This document shows positions 15,647 through 24,474 of a stretch of 36,397 nucleotides of DNA, one piece after another. Within the stretch, counting starts at the first letter, position 1, and each line of letters starts with the position of its first letter. The notes beneath the pieces are model-generated. The model was not told the DNA's origin. It did no database searches and was given only the letters and a program-made list of their open reading frames with translations. A program made the translations under genes and the position numbers. This DNA comes from Bacteroidota bacterium (GTDB lineage Bacteria; Bacteroidota; Bacteroidia; Bacteroidales; Prolixibacteraceae): positions 1 through 36,397 of the forward strand of contig JAHEYT010000067.1 of the NCBI GenBank assembly GCA_023251455.1. Reading direction: 5' to 3'.

Positions 15647-17007
15647 TATTCTGCCTTATCCTGTCTCTTATATTGGCCGTTTCATGCACCGCGAAAAAAC
15701 CAAAAACTTCCGATGAAAATCAGGATAAACAATTTTGGCAATACGCCAAAACTCCGCCAATGGGATGGAATAGCTGGGATTGCTACGGACCAACCGTTAC
15801 CGAATCTGAAGTAAAAGCAAATGCCGATTACATGGCTGCAAATCTGAAACAGCACGGCTGGGAATACATTGTGGTTGACATTCGCTGGTTTGTTGAAAAC
15901 GATAAAGCAGGTGGATACAACCAAAAAGATCCGGTTTATACAATAGATGAATATGGACGCTTATTGCCAGCAGTAAAGAAATTCCCATCAGCTGCCGATG
16001 GAAAAGGTTTTAAACCTTTGGCCGATTATGTGCATTCAAAAGGACTGAAATTCGGGATTCACCTGATGCGCGGAATTCCGGTGGAAGCCATAAAAATGAA
16101 TACTAAGGTAATGGGAACCGATGTAAAAGCTGGTGATATTTATTCAGATTCGCTACAGTGCAAATGGCTGCGCGATATGAAAACGATCGATACTCTAAAA
16201 ACAGGTGCTCAGGAATATTACAATTCGATCTTCAATCTGTATGCTTCGTGGGGTGTCGACTACGTAAAAGTTGACGATTTGTCGAGGCCTTACCACCATG
16301 GCGAAATTGCTATGATCCGCAAAGCCATTGATCTGAGCGGTCGCCCAATGGTTTTCTCAACCTCGCCGGGAGCTACTCCGCTCGAAAAGGCAGGACATGT
16401 GATGAATCATGCCAACCTTTGGCGCATTTGCGACGATTTCTGGGACAACTGGAAAATGCTTGAACCTCAATTTAAACGTTGTGCCGACTGGGCTCCCTAC
16501 ATTGGCGAAGGTCACTGGCCTGATGCAGACATGCTTCCTATCGGACACATTGCCTTACGCGCTGAACGTGGCAACGATCGAATGACCGGTTTTACCAAAC
16601 CGGAACAATACACACTAATGAACCTTTGGACCATGTTCCGTTCTCCACTGATGTTTGGTGGCGATTTGCCAACGAATGACGAATTCACACTTTCGTTGCT
16701 GACTAACGACGAAGTACTGGCTGTCAATCAGAATAGTGCAAAAAATAAACAGCTGAAGGCCGAGAATGGACTCATCGTTTGGACTGCCGATGTTCCCGGA
16801 ACTGAGGATAAATACGTGGCTTTCTTTAATATCAACGATGCCGGTAATTCTGAAATTTCGGTTTCACTGTCAGAACTAGGAGTCTCAGGAAACTATACGG
16901 TAAAAGACTTATGGAGCAAGGAAGACAAAGGTGCTGTGACCGATAAATTCACGATTTTGGTAGAACCACATGCCTCGGTATTGGTAAGATTCTCGCAAGC
17001 AAAATAG
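15628..17007 (+). CDS. Glycoside hydrolase family 27 alpha-galactosidase-like lipoprotein
   Basis: 459 aa with lipoprotein signal (lipobox LAVSC, C20). The GH27 (beta/alpha)8 barrel is shown by TPPMGWNSWDCYG (42-54), strand-4 YVKVDD with nucleophile D216, RICDDFWDNW with acid/base D270 (R+4 spacing as in human GLA), and GEGHWPDADML. A C-terminal beta domain follows from about residue 370. Known GH27 activities are alpha-galactosidase, alpha-N-acetylgalactosaminidase, isomalto-dextranase and beta-L-arabinopyranosidase, so the substrate is open. No SusCD or transport gene is adjacent. The only in-frame ATG next to the signal peptide lies on the junction of a 17-bp duplication. Confidence 0.9.
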   Translation: MKNLFKLFCLILSLILAVSCTAKKPKTSDENQDKQFWQYAKTPPMGWNSWDCYGPTVTESEVKANADYMAANLKQHGWEYIVVDIRWFVENDKAGGYNQKDPVYTIDEYGRLLPAVKKFPSAADGKGFKPLADYVHSKGLKFGIHLMRGIPVEAIKMNTKVMGTDVKAGDIYSDSLQCKWLRDMKTIDTLKTGAQEYYNSIFNLYASWGVDYVKVDDLSRPYHHGEIAMIRKAIDLSGRPMVFSTSPGATPLEKAGHVMNHANLWRICDDFWDNWKMLEPQFKRCADWAPYIGEGHWPDADMLPIGHIALRAERGNDRMTGFTKPEQYTLMNLWTMFRSPLMFGGDLPTNDEFTLSLLTNDEVLAVNQNSAKNKQLKAENGLIVWTADVPGTEDKYVAFFNINDAGNSEISVSLSELGVSGNYTVKDLWSKEDKGAVTDKFTILVEPHASVLVRFSQAK

Positions 17008-17026
17008 CTAATACTCCAAAGCAAAC

Positions 17027-17074
17027 GTAAAAAGGCAAAAATAAAATGTTCTGCGTCCTCTTTTGCCTTTTTAC
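17027..17074. terminator. Bidirectional terminator between GH27 gene and folB
   Basis: Perfect 14-bp arms GTAAAAAGGCAAAA (17027-17040) and TTTTGCCTTTTTAC (17061-17074) between convergent genes; A and T runs in the arms serve both directions. Confidence 0.8.
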
Positions 17075-17089
17075 TTGTTACTTATTTTG

Positions 17090-17449
17090 CTATCCTTCCA
17101 TGGTCAAACTAACCTTTTCAATTTGTCCCCCCATTGGCGGGTTCATTTTCGAAACTTTCACCGATACATTTTGAGCTTCCGGACATTCAGATTTAATCCG
17201 GGTGATGATTCGCTGGCAAACATGCTCAAGCAAATCAGATGAAATAGCCATTTCTTCCTTCACCGCCAGATAAGCTTTCTGGTAATCGAGTGTGTCTTCC
17301 AACCGGTCGGTTTGCCCGGCCTTGCTGCAATCGGCTTCAATTTTCAGGTTCACCAGAAACCGGTTTCCAGCCACTTTCTCCACATCAAAATGCCCGTGAA
17401 AAGCATAAAACTCCATTCCTTCAATTTCGATCAGCGCCATGTTTTTCAT
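17090..17449 (-). CDS. folB: Dihydroneopterin aldolase FolB
   Basis: 119 aa from the ATG at 17449, the usual FolB length. It converts 7,8-dihydroneopterin to 6-hydroxymethyl-dihydropterin and glycolaldehyde in folate synthesis. The signature IEIEGMEFYAFHGHFDVEKVAGNRF, the catalytic Tyr in DTLDYQKAY, and the C-terminal VSVKVSKMNPPMGGQIEKVSL are all present. An ATG at 17440 (MALIEI) is an equally possible start; the longer reading from 17491 is less likely because it adds an AT-rich-encoded hydrophobic stretch. Divergent from glnS with 134 bp between. Confidence 0.92.
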   Translation of the reverse strand: MKNMALIEIEGMEFYAFHGHFDVEKVAGNRFLVNLKIEADCSKAGQTDRLEDTLDYQKAYLAVKEEMAISSDLLEHVCQRIITRIKSECPEAQNVSVKVSKMNPPMGGQIEKVSLTMEG

Positions 17450-17531
17450 TTTATAAAAAAGCAAAATTAATTTTATTGTTTCGGAAATCAATTTTCAAAC
17501 GTGTGAATATCTGATAGCTGAAATCATTTTA

Positions 17532-17539
17532 TACTTTTG
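17532..17539 (+). promoter_or_regulatory. Predicted -7 promoter box of glnS
   Basis: TACTTTTG matches TAnnTTTG exactly, 44 bp before the ATG at 17584. No clear -33 TTG at the right spacing was found. Confidence 0.45.
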
Positions 17540-17583
17540 TCGTTAGTGCCATTCTGAAAAAGAGACTTTTAAAATTGAATACA

Positions 17584-19281
17584 ATGAGCGAAAACGTGAT
17601 TGAGAATGACAATGCGGTGAAATCGAATAATTTTATTCACCAGATTGTTGAAGAAGAGATTAGTGCCGGTAAAAACAGTGGACGTGTACATACCCGGTTT
17701 CCCCCTGAACCCAATGGTTATCTGCACATTGGCCACGCTAAGTCCATTTGCCTGAATTTTGGAACCGCTCAGAAATACAACGGGTTAACCAACCTGCGTT
17801 TCGACGATACCAACCCTTCGAAAGAGGAAACCGAATATGTTGATTCCATTATGGAAGATGTGCGTTGGCTCGGTTTTGACTGGGGCAACCGGTTGTATTA
17901 TGCCTCCGATTATTTCGATCGGCTTTTCGATTTTGCGGTTAAGCTCATTAAAGAGGGAAAAGCATACATCGACGATCAGGATGCCGAAACCATAAGCACT
18001 CAAAAAGGAACTCCAACCCGTCCGGGTATCGAAAGTCCTTTCAAAAGCCGTAGTATAGAAGAAAACCTCGACTTGTTTATGCGTATGAAAGCCGGTGAAT
18101 TCAACGAAGGCGACTGCGTATTACGCGCCAATATCGACATGGCATCGCCTAACATGCACATGCGCGACCCGATCCTTTACCGGATCATGAAAGCGCCGCA
18201 TCACCGTACCGGCGACAAATGGTGCATTTACCCGATGTACGATTTCGCCCACGGTCAGTGCGACTACTGGGAAGGAATTACCCATTCGATTTGTACACTC
18301 GAATTTGAAGTTCACCGCCCGCTATACGATTGGTTTATCGATCAGCTGAAAGATTCGGATTATCGTCCGCGACAGATCGAATTTTCGCGATTGAACCTCA
18401 ACTATACCGTTATGAGCAAACGAAAATTACTCGAATTGGTAAAAGATAATCATGTGACCGGTTGGGACGACCCGCGTATGCCTACCATTTGTGGTTTGCG
18501 CCGCCGTGGTTATACTCCGGAATCGCTCCGTAATTTTGCCGAACGTATTGGAGTTACCAAAACCGATGGAATTACCGATGTTGCCCTTCTGGAATACAGC
18601 ATCCGTGAGGACCTGAATAAACGTGCACAGCGCGTAATGGGCGTTCTGAATCCGTTGAAAGTGGTGATAACCAATTGTCCTGAAGGAACAGTTGACATGA
18701 TGGAAGCTGTGAATAATCCCGAAGATGCTTCGATGGGAACACGCCTCGTGCCGTTTACCCGCGAATTGTATATTGAGCGCGATGACTTTATGGAAGAACC
18801 ACCAAAGAAATTCTTCCGTCTTTCGCCCGGAACTGAAGTACGCCTGCGTTACGCCTATTTTATTACCTGTACCGATGTGATTAAAGATGCTAACGACGAA
18901 ATCACCGAAATACATTGTACTTACGATCCAGCTTCGCGTGGTGGAAATTCGCCCGACGGACGCAAGGTAAAATCGACCATTCACTGGGTTTCGGCTACCG
19001 AAAATATTGAAGCTGAAGTTCGTCTGTACGACCGCTTGTTCTCCGACGAAGAACCCGATGGACACAAAGACGTCGACTTCAAGGAATTCATGAACCACGA
19101 TTCGTTGCAGGTTTTACCGAAATGCTACATCGAACCATTTGTAAAAGATGCCAAGGTATTGGATCACTTCCAGTTCGAGCGTTTGGGTTATTTCAATATC
19201 GACCAGGATTCAACTCCTGAAAAGTTGGTTTTCAACCGGACGGTTCAGTTGAAAGACACCTGGGCAAAGCAGTGCAAATAG
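17584..19281 (+). CDS. glnS: Glutaminyl-tRNA synthetase
   Basis: 565-aa class I synthetase that charges tRNA-Gln directly. HIGH is at 48-51 (in [15 protein letters not shown]) and the KMSKS equivalent VMSKR at 276-280; DDTNPSKEE (74-82) and HRPLYDWF are GlnRS family motifs. The C-terminal anticodon-binding beta-barrels (from about residue 335) are complete, ending in the usual region. The ATG at 17584 is preferred to the TTG at 17575. A terminator follows at 19321, so the gene appears monocistronic. Confidence 0.96.
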   Translation: MSENVIENDNAVKSNNFIHQIVEEEISAGKNSGRVHTRFPPEPNGYLHIGHAKSICLNFGTAQKYNGLTNLRFDDTNPSKEETEYVDSIMEDVRWLGFDWGNRLYYASDYFDRLFDFAVKLIKEGKAYIDDQDAETISTQKGTPTRPGIESPFKSRSIEENLDLFMRMKAGEFNEGDCVLRANIDMASPNMHMRDPILYRIMKAPHHRTGDKWCIYPMYDFAHGQCDYWEGITHSICTLEFEVHRPLYDWFIDQLKDSDYRPRQIEFSRLNLNYTVMSKRKLLELVKDNHVTGWDDPRMPTICGLRRRGYTPESLRNFAERIGVTKTDGITDVALLEYSIREDLNKRAQRVMGVLNPLKVVITNCPEGTVDMMEAVNNPEDASMGTRLVPFTRELYIERDDFMEEPPKKFFRLSPGTEVRLRYAYFITCTDVIKDANDEITEIHCTYDPASRGGNSPDGRKVKSTIHWVSATENIEAEVRLYDRLFSDEEPDGHKDVDFKEFMNHDSLQVLPKCYIEPFVKDAKVLDHFQFERLGYFNIDQDSTPEKLVFNRTVQLKDTWAKQCK

Positions 19282-19320
19282 AAAAGAAGGATATCCGACG
19301 ACCGGAGCCATAAAAATATC

Positions 19321-19352
19321 AAAAGGGTGGAATGAAAATTCTGCCCTTTTTT
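19321..19352 (+). terminator. Intrinsic terminator after glnS
   Basis: AAAAGGGTGGAAT (19321-19333) and ATTCTGCCCTTTT (19338-19350) pair at 11 of 13 positions with a 4-nt loop, followed by T. Confidence 0.75.
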
Positions 19353-19554
19353 CATACTGAAATTTGCCGTACCGAAACAGAATACCCCTAACAATACTCG
19401 GGAAACAATAGTATCTCAGGAAATGCGCAACCCATCAACAATTCATTTTATCCCTTCAGTATATGGCCCCGACCAAAGCGGCCAGACGATAGACACAATG
19501 CTGATTTTATACAACTTACAACCGTAGAATGAAGCATATATGCATGCATTATTC

Positions 19555-19585
19555 TTGCATTTAAACAGAATATTTTATAAATTTG
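19555..19585 (+). promoter_or_regulatory. Predicted promoter of the slipin gene
   Basis: TTG (19555-19557), a 20-nt spacer and TAAATTTG (19578-19585) match the Bacteroidota -33/-7 pattern. It would give a leader of about 95 nt containing a small hairpin and the strong ribosome-binding site. Confidence 0.55.
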
Positions 19586-19675
19586 ATAAGCCTTTGAGCC
19601 GGAGAATCGGCTTTGCATCGATCAAACCGTCTCAATACTTTCCCAAAGCCGATCCAGCTTTATAAGCATAAAAAT

Positions 19676-19681
19676 GGAGGG
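19676..19681 (+). promoter_or_regulatory. Strong Shine-Dalgarno of the slipin gene
   Basis: GGAGGG sits six bases before the ATG at 19688 and decides the start against an upstream in-frame ATG at 19613. Such strong sites are rare elsewhere in this window. Confidence 0.75.
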
Positions 19682-19687
19682 CATATT

Positions 19688-20593
19688 ATGAAAACAAATT
19701 ATTTTGCTGTTTTGGTCTTTTTTGTCATTCTTGGCCTTGGCATTAGCATTGCATATGCCTTGTATGGAGTTCAGGCACATACCGAAGGGATTCTGATTGA
19801 GGTTATTGCCTTAATTATTGCCCTGATCGTAGCTTACTCTATTAAGATTGCAGATCAATGGGAAAAAGCGGTCATATTAAGGCTTGGGGGATTTCATTCA
19901 CTCAGGGGTCCTGGACTTTTTTTCATTGTGCCAATCATTGATACAATTCCTTATTGGATTGACATTAGAGTCATTACCTCTTCTTTTACAGCAGAAAAAA
20001 CACTCACAAAAGACACTGTGCCTGTCGATGTGGATGCCGTGCTTTTTTGGAAAGTTTTAGATCCAAAGAAGGCTGCTCTTGATGTGGCGGATTACAAAAG
20101 CGCAATTCATTGGGCTTCACAAACAGCACTTCGCGATGTAATTGGCAAGACCATGCTTTCGGATATGCTGGAAGGCAGGGAGAAGATTGGTCTGGAACTT
20201 CAGAAAATTATTGATGAACGTACGGAACCTTGGGGTGTTAATGTCATTTCGGTGGAGGTGAAGGATGTACTTATTCCTCATGGACTGGAGGATGCAATGT
20301 CGATGCAGGCCCAGGCTGAGAGAGAACGTCAGGCAAGGGTAATCTTGGGTGATTCGGAGCGACAGGTGGCACAGAAGTTTGAAGAAGCTGCCAAGTCTTA
20401 TTCCGACAATCCTACTGCCTTACATTTAAGGGCCATGAATATGCTCTATGAAGGCCTGAAAACGAACTCCACCATTGTAATTGTGCCCAGCACTGCACTG
20501 GATACAATGCAGTTAGGCGGACTTGCAGGAATGACGGCAATGACTATGGGCTTGAATCAGCAAAGCCGAAAAGAAGAAGCCGAAAAACCATAA
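19688..20593 (+). CDS. Slipin / stomatin-like SPFH (band 7) membrane protein
   Basis: 301 aa. Two N-terminal hydrophobic segments (about 5-27 and 34-52) are followed by the SPFH domain: WEKAVILRLGGFHSLRGPGLFFIVPIID, then TKDTVPVDVDAVLFWKV, ALRDVIGKTMLSDML and WGVNVISVEVKDVLIP. A charged helical region (AQAERERQARVILGDSERQ) and a C-terminal segment VIVPSTALDTM complete the slipin layout. Slipins oligomerise in membrane microdomains; bacterial and archaeal ones are often paired with NfeD proteins, but no NfeD is next to this one. An Mth938-like gene follows 10 bp later, forming a two-gene operon. Confidence 0.9.
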   Translation: MKTNYFAVLVFFVILGLGISIAYALYGVQAHTEGILIEVIALIIALIVAYSIKIADQWEKAVILRLGGFHSLRGPGLFFIVPIIDTIPYWIDIRVITSSFTAEKTLTKDTVPVDVDAVLFWKVLDPKKAALDVADYKSAIHWASQTALRDVIGKTMLSDMLEGREKIGLELQKIIDERTEPWGVNVISVEVKDVLIPHGLEDAMSMQAQAERERQARVILGDSERQVAQKFEEAAKSYSDNPTALHLRAMNMLYEGLKTNSTIVIVPSTALDTMQLGGLAGMTAMTMGLNQQSRKEEAEKP

Positions 20594-20603
20594 TACACAA
20601 GAA

Positions 20604-20966
20604 ATGAAACCTGTTTTAAGTGATTCCGGGTTTGGGAGTATCACGGTTGATGGTCGGGAAATAGGTCACGATATCATTATCCGTTTATCCGGAGAAATAT
20701 CGAAACGAAGGAAAGATCTTTCAAAAGCGATTTTTGGCACATCGCACATTATTTCAGGGGAAGAAGCCGAATATGTATATCAGGATGGCGCCAGCGGCCT
20801 AATTATCGGAGCCGGTCAGGAAGGCATGGTTCGTCTTTCGGAAGAAGCGACAGACTATTTCACCAAAAGGAAATGCACCGTTGAGCTCTGTCCTACTCCA
20901 AAAGCAATTGAAAAATGGAATAGGACCAATGAAGCTGTAATTGGCCTGTTTCATATTACCTGTTAG
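20604..20966 (+). CDS. Mth938-like (DUF498/NDUFAF3 family) protein
   Basis: 120 aa. Matches the small Mth938-like fold: FGSITVDGREIGHDIIIRLSG at the N-terminus, the glycine-rich GLIIGAGQEGMVRLSEEA and the C-terminal ending VIGLFHITC, where family members have a conserved H-x-T-C. Relatives include the mitochondrial complex I assembly factor NDUFAF3; bacterial function is unknown. It starts 10 bp after the slipin stop, so the two are probably co-transcribed and may act together at the membrane, which is inference only. Confidence 0.85.
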   Translation: MKPVLSDSGFGSITVDGREIGHDIIIRLSGEISKRRKDLSKAIFGTSHIISGEEAEYVYQDGASGLIIGAGQEGMVRLSEEATDYFTKRKCTVELCPTPKAIEKWNRTNEAVIGLFHITC

Positions 20967-21048
20967 ACCTTCGCGTTCAATAATCATTCATTTTTCATGC
21001 AGACAATTCGACTTCATGACCTTAATGTTCAGCTCATTTATTCTGGTT

Positions 21049-21060
21049 TTCCAATTGGAA
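21049..21060. repeat. 12-bp perfect palindrome upstream of cfa
   Basis: TTCCAATTGGAA lies 41 bp before the cfa start codon in a 135-bp gap. It could be an operator for a dimeric regulator; chance is also possible. Confidence 0.35.
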
Positions 21061-21101
21061 TTTAGTGAACCTGATTTTTCTGAATCTGCTAAAGGGTTAC
21101 G

Positions 21102-22220
21102 ATGAGCAACAAGTATAAACACCTCGCTGAAGAGATTTTGGGATTGGCCGGAGTTCAGATTAACGGCAATAATCCCTGGGATATCCAGATTCATAATTCG
21201 GAATTTTACCGAAGGGCAATTACCGAAGCTGAAATGGGTATCGGAGAGTCGTATATGGATAAATGGTGGGATGTTGAAAAAATGGACGAATTTATCCATC
21301 GGATTTTTCTGGCCCGGGCAGATGAAAAAATTCAACGAAAACTGTCAGTTTTCATTCAGATTTTGACTGCAAAACTCTTCAATCTGCAATCGAAAAGAAG
21401 GGCCTATCAAATAGCAGAAAAACATTATAATTTGGGAAATAATCTTTTCCAGAACATGCTCGACAGCCGGATGAATTACAGTTGTGCCTATTGGAAAGAT
21501 GCCCAAACGTTGGATGAAGCTCAGGAAAACAAGCTGGAATTAATTTGTCGTAAACTTTATCTCGAACCTGGCATGCGGGTTCTTGACATTGGCTGTGGTT
21601 GGGGTGCTTTTGGAAAATTTGCCGCCGAAAAATACAGGGTTGAAGTAGTTGGAATAACGATCTCCAAAGAGCAAGTCGAATTGGGCCGGAAACTTTGTGA
21701 TGGACTTCCGGTTGAATTCCGTCTGATGGATTACCGTGATTTAGATGAGAAATTTGACCGCATTGTAAGCATTGGAATGATAGAACACGTAGGCTATAAA
21801 AATTACAGGTCTTTTTTCCGGGTTACCAATAAATCACTAACCGATACGGGTTTGTTCATTCTTCACACGATCGGCCGGAATAAATCACGGAAAACACTCG
21901 ATCCCTGGGTCAACAAATATATTTTCCCAAATGGTATGTTGCCTTCAGTAGCTCATGTAGGCCGGGCAATCGAAGATTTTTTCGTGATGGAAGACTGGCA
22001 CAACTTCGGTCCTGATTACGATAAAACACTGATGGCCTGGCACGATAATTTTGTTTGCAACTGGAACACAATAGCCGGGTGCTATTCCGAACGATTTTTT
22101 CGAATGTGGAATTATTACCTACTTACTTCAGCGGCGTCATTCCGGGCAAGGAATAACCAATTGTGGCAGATTGTTCTCAGCAAAAACGGTGTGCTAGGAG
22201 GTTACCAATCAGTTCGGTGA
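21102..22220 (+). CDS. cfa: Cyclopropane-fatty-acyl-phospholipid synthase
   Basis: 372-aa SAM-dependent enzyme that adds a methylene bridge to cis-unsaturated acyl chains in membrane phospholipids. The Cfa N-terminal domain (1-100) precedes EKHYNLGNNLF, MNYSCAYW, and the SAM loop LDIGCGWG (161-168), then SIGMIEHVGYKNYRSFF; the C-terminal substrate region RMWNYYLLTSAASFRARNNQLWQIV is intact. Length is close to the E. coli enzyme. AAGGG 5 bp before the ATG may serve as ribosome-binding site. Convergent with the next gene. Confidence 0.92.
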   Translation: MSNKYKHLAEEILGLAGVQINGNNPWDIQIHNSEFYRRAITEAEMGIGESYMDKWWDVEKMDEFIHRIFLARADEKIQRKLSVFIQILTAKLFNLQSKRRAYQIAEKHYNLGNNLFQNMLDSRMNYSCAYWKDAQTLDEAQENKLELICRKLYLEPGMRVLDIGCGWGAFGKFAAEKYRVEVVGITISKEQVELGRKLCDGLPVEFRLMDYRDLDEKFDRIVSIGMIEHVGYKNYRSFFRVTNKSLTDTGLFILHTIGRNKSRKTLDPWVNKYIFPNGMLPSVAHVGRAIEDFFVMEDWHNFGPDYDKTLMAWHDNFVCNWNTIAGCYSERFFRMWNYYLLTSAASFRARNNQLWQIVLSKNGVLGGYQSVR

Positions 22221-22296
22221 GCCAAACTAATCGCATAAACTTGACGTAATCCGTTAAATTTCAACCATTTTTCAGTATACTGCCATTATTGCCCAA

Positions 22297-22908
22297 TCAA
22301 ATTGTTTTCAACTGTTTTCGGCTCAGGTATTCAACCCTCAACATCAGCAGCAGCAACACCATAATACAAATAATTGCCCTTACCGAATAAATGGTGGCCA
22401 AAGTTCCTTTACTCGATAATAGGGAAATTGCCGGCGTAACTGCCATGGCTATCCAGATCAGAAACGACTCCGAGTTTTCGCGCGTTTTCCACAGGCGGCT
22501 GACAACCGGAAAGTAGGCAATCACCAGAATTCCCTGGGTTAAAGTGTGAGTAACCACATGATTTTTGGTAACGAACCAAAACAGCAAAATAACAAATACT
22601 GCCACAAGGCAGCCTTTATCGAACTTACTAAAGCGAGAAGTGTGGTCTCCCCAAAGATAAATTGCAACGGTAACGCTAACTGCAAGTACCATGTCGGTCG
22701 TATTCAGGATATTATCTAATAAACTGAAATTATCAGACTTTAAATAGGTTGCCAAACTAATAGCAACCGCAATGGTGAAAAAAATCCACATAGCCAGAGC
22801 CGGTTTTATTTTCTGCTTGTAGGTCAGCCAGCAATACCAAACAGTGATGAACAAATTAAGAAGAGACACACTTATAATGGATATCTGTTGAATCAGATTT
22901 TCAGGCAT
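22297..22908 (-). CDS. Polytopic membrane protein of unknown function
   Basis: 203 aa with about seven hydrophobic segments. I do not recognise it securely. A motif-like stretch in the second half (LVIAYFPVVSRLWKTRENSESFLIWIA) and a weaker one in the first (NLFITVWYCWLTYKQ) are reminiscent of PQ-loop/SWEET-type repeats, which would suggest a small transporter, but this is weak. The start at 22908 (MPENLIQQ) is preferred over 22974, whose extra residues look like translated leader. Divergent from hydG. Confidence 0.65.
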   Translation of the reverse strand: MPENLIQQISIISVSLLNLFITVWYCWLTYKQKIKPALAMWIFFTIAVAISLATYLKSDNFSLLDNILNTTDMVLAVSVTVAIYLWGDHTSRFSKFDKGCLVAVFVILLFWFVTKNHVVTHTLTQGILVIAYFPVVSRLWKTRENSESFLIWIAMAVTPAISLLSSKGTLATIYSVRAIICIMVLLLLMLRVEYLSRKQLKTI

Positions 22909-22995
22909 AAATTCTATTTTGAAAAAGTTGTAAACAAGTTGCAAGTATATCACATTATTCGAAATTTTAATCATTCATTTTTGCTGATTGAATCG

Positions 22996-23003
22996 TACCT
23001 TTG
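22996..23003 (+). promoter_or_regulatory. Predicted -7 promoter box of hydG
   Basis: TACCTTTG matches TAnnTTTG exactly, 26 bp before the ATG. The expected -33 element is not clear. Confidence 0.45.
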
Positions 23004-23029
23004 AAATATAAATTACGAAATCCACCATC

Positions 23030-24412
23030 ATGTCTGCTTTTATAAACGAAATAGAGATTGCCCGAATTCTCGAACGAAATCAAAAACCTGATCCGGGGAA
23101 AGTCCGTGCGGTATTGAATAAAGCCAAGGAAATGAAAGGCCTTGATATGGAAGATGTGGCCGTACTCTCCAACATCAAGGATCCGATGCAGTTGTTCGAA
23201 CTTTTTGAGGAAGCCAATCTCATCAAGGAAAAGATTTATGGCAAACGGCTGGTTATTTTTGCACCACTTTACATCTCGAATTTGTGTGCCAACGAATGTA
23301 GCTATTGTGCCTTTAGGGCAAAAAACAAGGCCATTATCAGGCGTTCGCTTAAACAGGACGAAATCAAGCATGAGGCCGAGATATTAGTGAGCCAGGGACA
23401 CAAACGAATTTTAATGGTTGCCGGTGAATCGTACCCGAAACAAGGGTTTCAGTATGTGATCGACTCCATTGCATCAATTTATGAAGCCAAAGTTGGTAAC
23501 GGCGAAATCCGTCGGGTCAACGTTAATATTGCTCCACTCGACCTTCCTGAATTCAAACAACTGAAAGAGGCAAAAATCGGAACCTTTCAGCTTTTTCAGG
23601 AAACGTATCATCATCAAACCTACCACGAAGTGCACACCGGTGGGAAAAAAGCAGATTACGACTATCGTGTAACGGCATTGCATAGGGCGATGGAAGCAGG
23701 AATTGACGATGTTGGAATCGGGGTACTTTTTGGTTTAGCCGATTTCCGTTTCGAACTGCTTGCCTTGATGCAACACATTCAGGAACTTGAACGGGCATTT
23801 GGAGTGGGACCGCATACCATCAGTGTTCCGCGCATCGAACCGGCTACCGGATCAGACCTGGCTTCGCACCCGCCACATGCAGTTTCCGATCTCGATTTCC
23901 GTAAAATTATTGCTATTCTTCGATTGGCAGTTCCTTACACCGGCATTATCATGTCAACCCGTGAAACAGCGCACATGCGGCGCGACACATTTGCATTGGG
24001 CGTTTCCCAGATTTCCGCCGGAAGCCGTACCAATCCGGGTGGCTACAGCGACTCACTGCACGACGACAGCGGTCAGTTCTGTTTGGGAGATCATCGTCCG
24101 CTGGATGAAGTAATCCGAGATGTAGCTGAAATGGGCTATATCCCTTCTTTCTGTACCGGATGTTACCGGCTTGGCCGAACTGGTCAGGATTTTATGGATC
24201 GTGCAAAACCAGGTGATATCAAGAATCATTGTAATCCAAACGCAGTTTCTACCTTTATGGAATACCTGATGGACTATGCTTCGTATGAGACCCGTTTGAT
24301 CGGTGAAAACCTGATTGAAGATGTGATTGACTCGATGCATGGTGTTGCCCGTGAAAGAGCTATCACTTTACTCGAAAAGGTAAAAAAAGGTAGCCACGAC
24401 ATGTATTGCTAA
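23030..24412 (+). CDS. hydG: [FeFe]-hydrogenase H-cluster radical SAM maturase HydG
   Basis: 460-aa radical SAM tyrosine lyase making the CO/CN-bearing iron synthon of the H-cluster. The radical-SAM cluster ligands CX3CX2C are C86, C90 and C93, and the HydG-specific C-terminal cluster CX2CX22C is C375, C378 and C401 (FCTGCYRLGRTGQDFM to NHCNPNA). This second motif separates it from ThiH, the closest relative. The gene is followed by a small RAM-domain gene on the same strand. HydE, HydF and hydrogenase genes are not in the window. Confidence 0.92.
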   Translation: MSAFINEIEIARILERNQKPDPGKVRAVLNKAKEMKGLDMEDVAVLSNIKDPMQLFELFEEANLIKEKIYGKRLVIFAPLYISNLCANECSYCAFRAKNKAIIRRSLKQDEIKHEAEILVSQGHKRILMVAGESYPKQGFQYVIDSIASIYEAKVGNGEIRRVNVNIAPLDLPEFKQLKEAKIGTFQLFQETYHHQTYHEVHTGGKKADYDYRVTALHRAMEAGIDDVGIGVLFGLADFRFELLALMQHIQELERAFGVGPHTISVPRIEPATGSDLASHPPHAVSDLDFRKIIAILRLAVPYTGIIMSTRETAHMRRDTFALGVSQISAGSRTNPGGYSDSLHDDSGQFCLGDHRPLDEVIRDVAEMGYIPSFCTGCYRLGRTGQDFMDRAKPGDIKNHCNPNAVSTFMEYLMDYASYETRLIGENLIEDVIDSMHGVARERAITLLEKVKKGSHDMYC

Positions 24413-24460
24413 AAGAATCAACTGACAAATCAGAAAAATACAATCTAAATAAAAATCATT

Positions 24461-24466
24461 AAGGAG
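24461..24466 (+). promoter_or_regulatory. Shine-Dalgarno of the RAM-domain gene
   Basis: AAGGAG lies eight bases before the ATG at 24475 and supports that start. Confidence 0.6.
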
Positions 24467-24474
24467 AAAAATCA

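Larger units (their letters stand above)
19353..19687. other. 335-bp intergenic stretch before the slipin gene
   Basis: No gene is apparent. It contains ATGCATGCAT (a 10-bp self-complementary sequence, 19540-19549), the predicted slipin promoter, and a small leader hairpin AGCCG/CGGCT (19597-19601, 19608-19612). The 19353-19535 part shows nothing I can assign. Confidence 0.5.

Noticed and set aside
23030..24412. Thiazole synthase ThiH instead of HydG
   Set aside because: The C-terminal CX2CX22C motif is specific to HydG, and no thi genes are adjacent.
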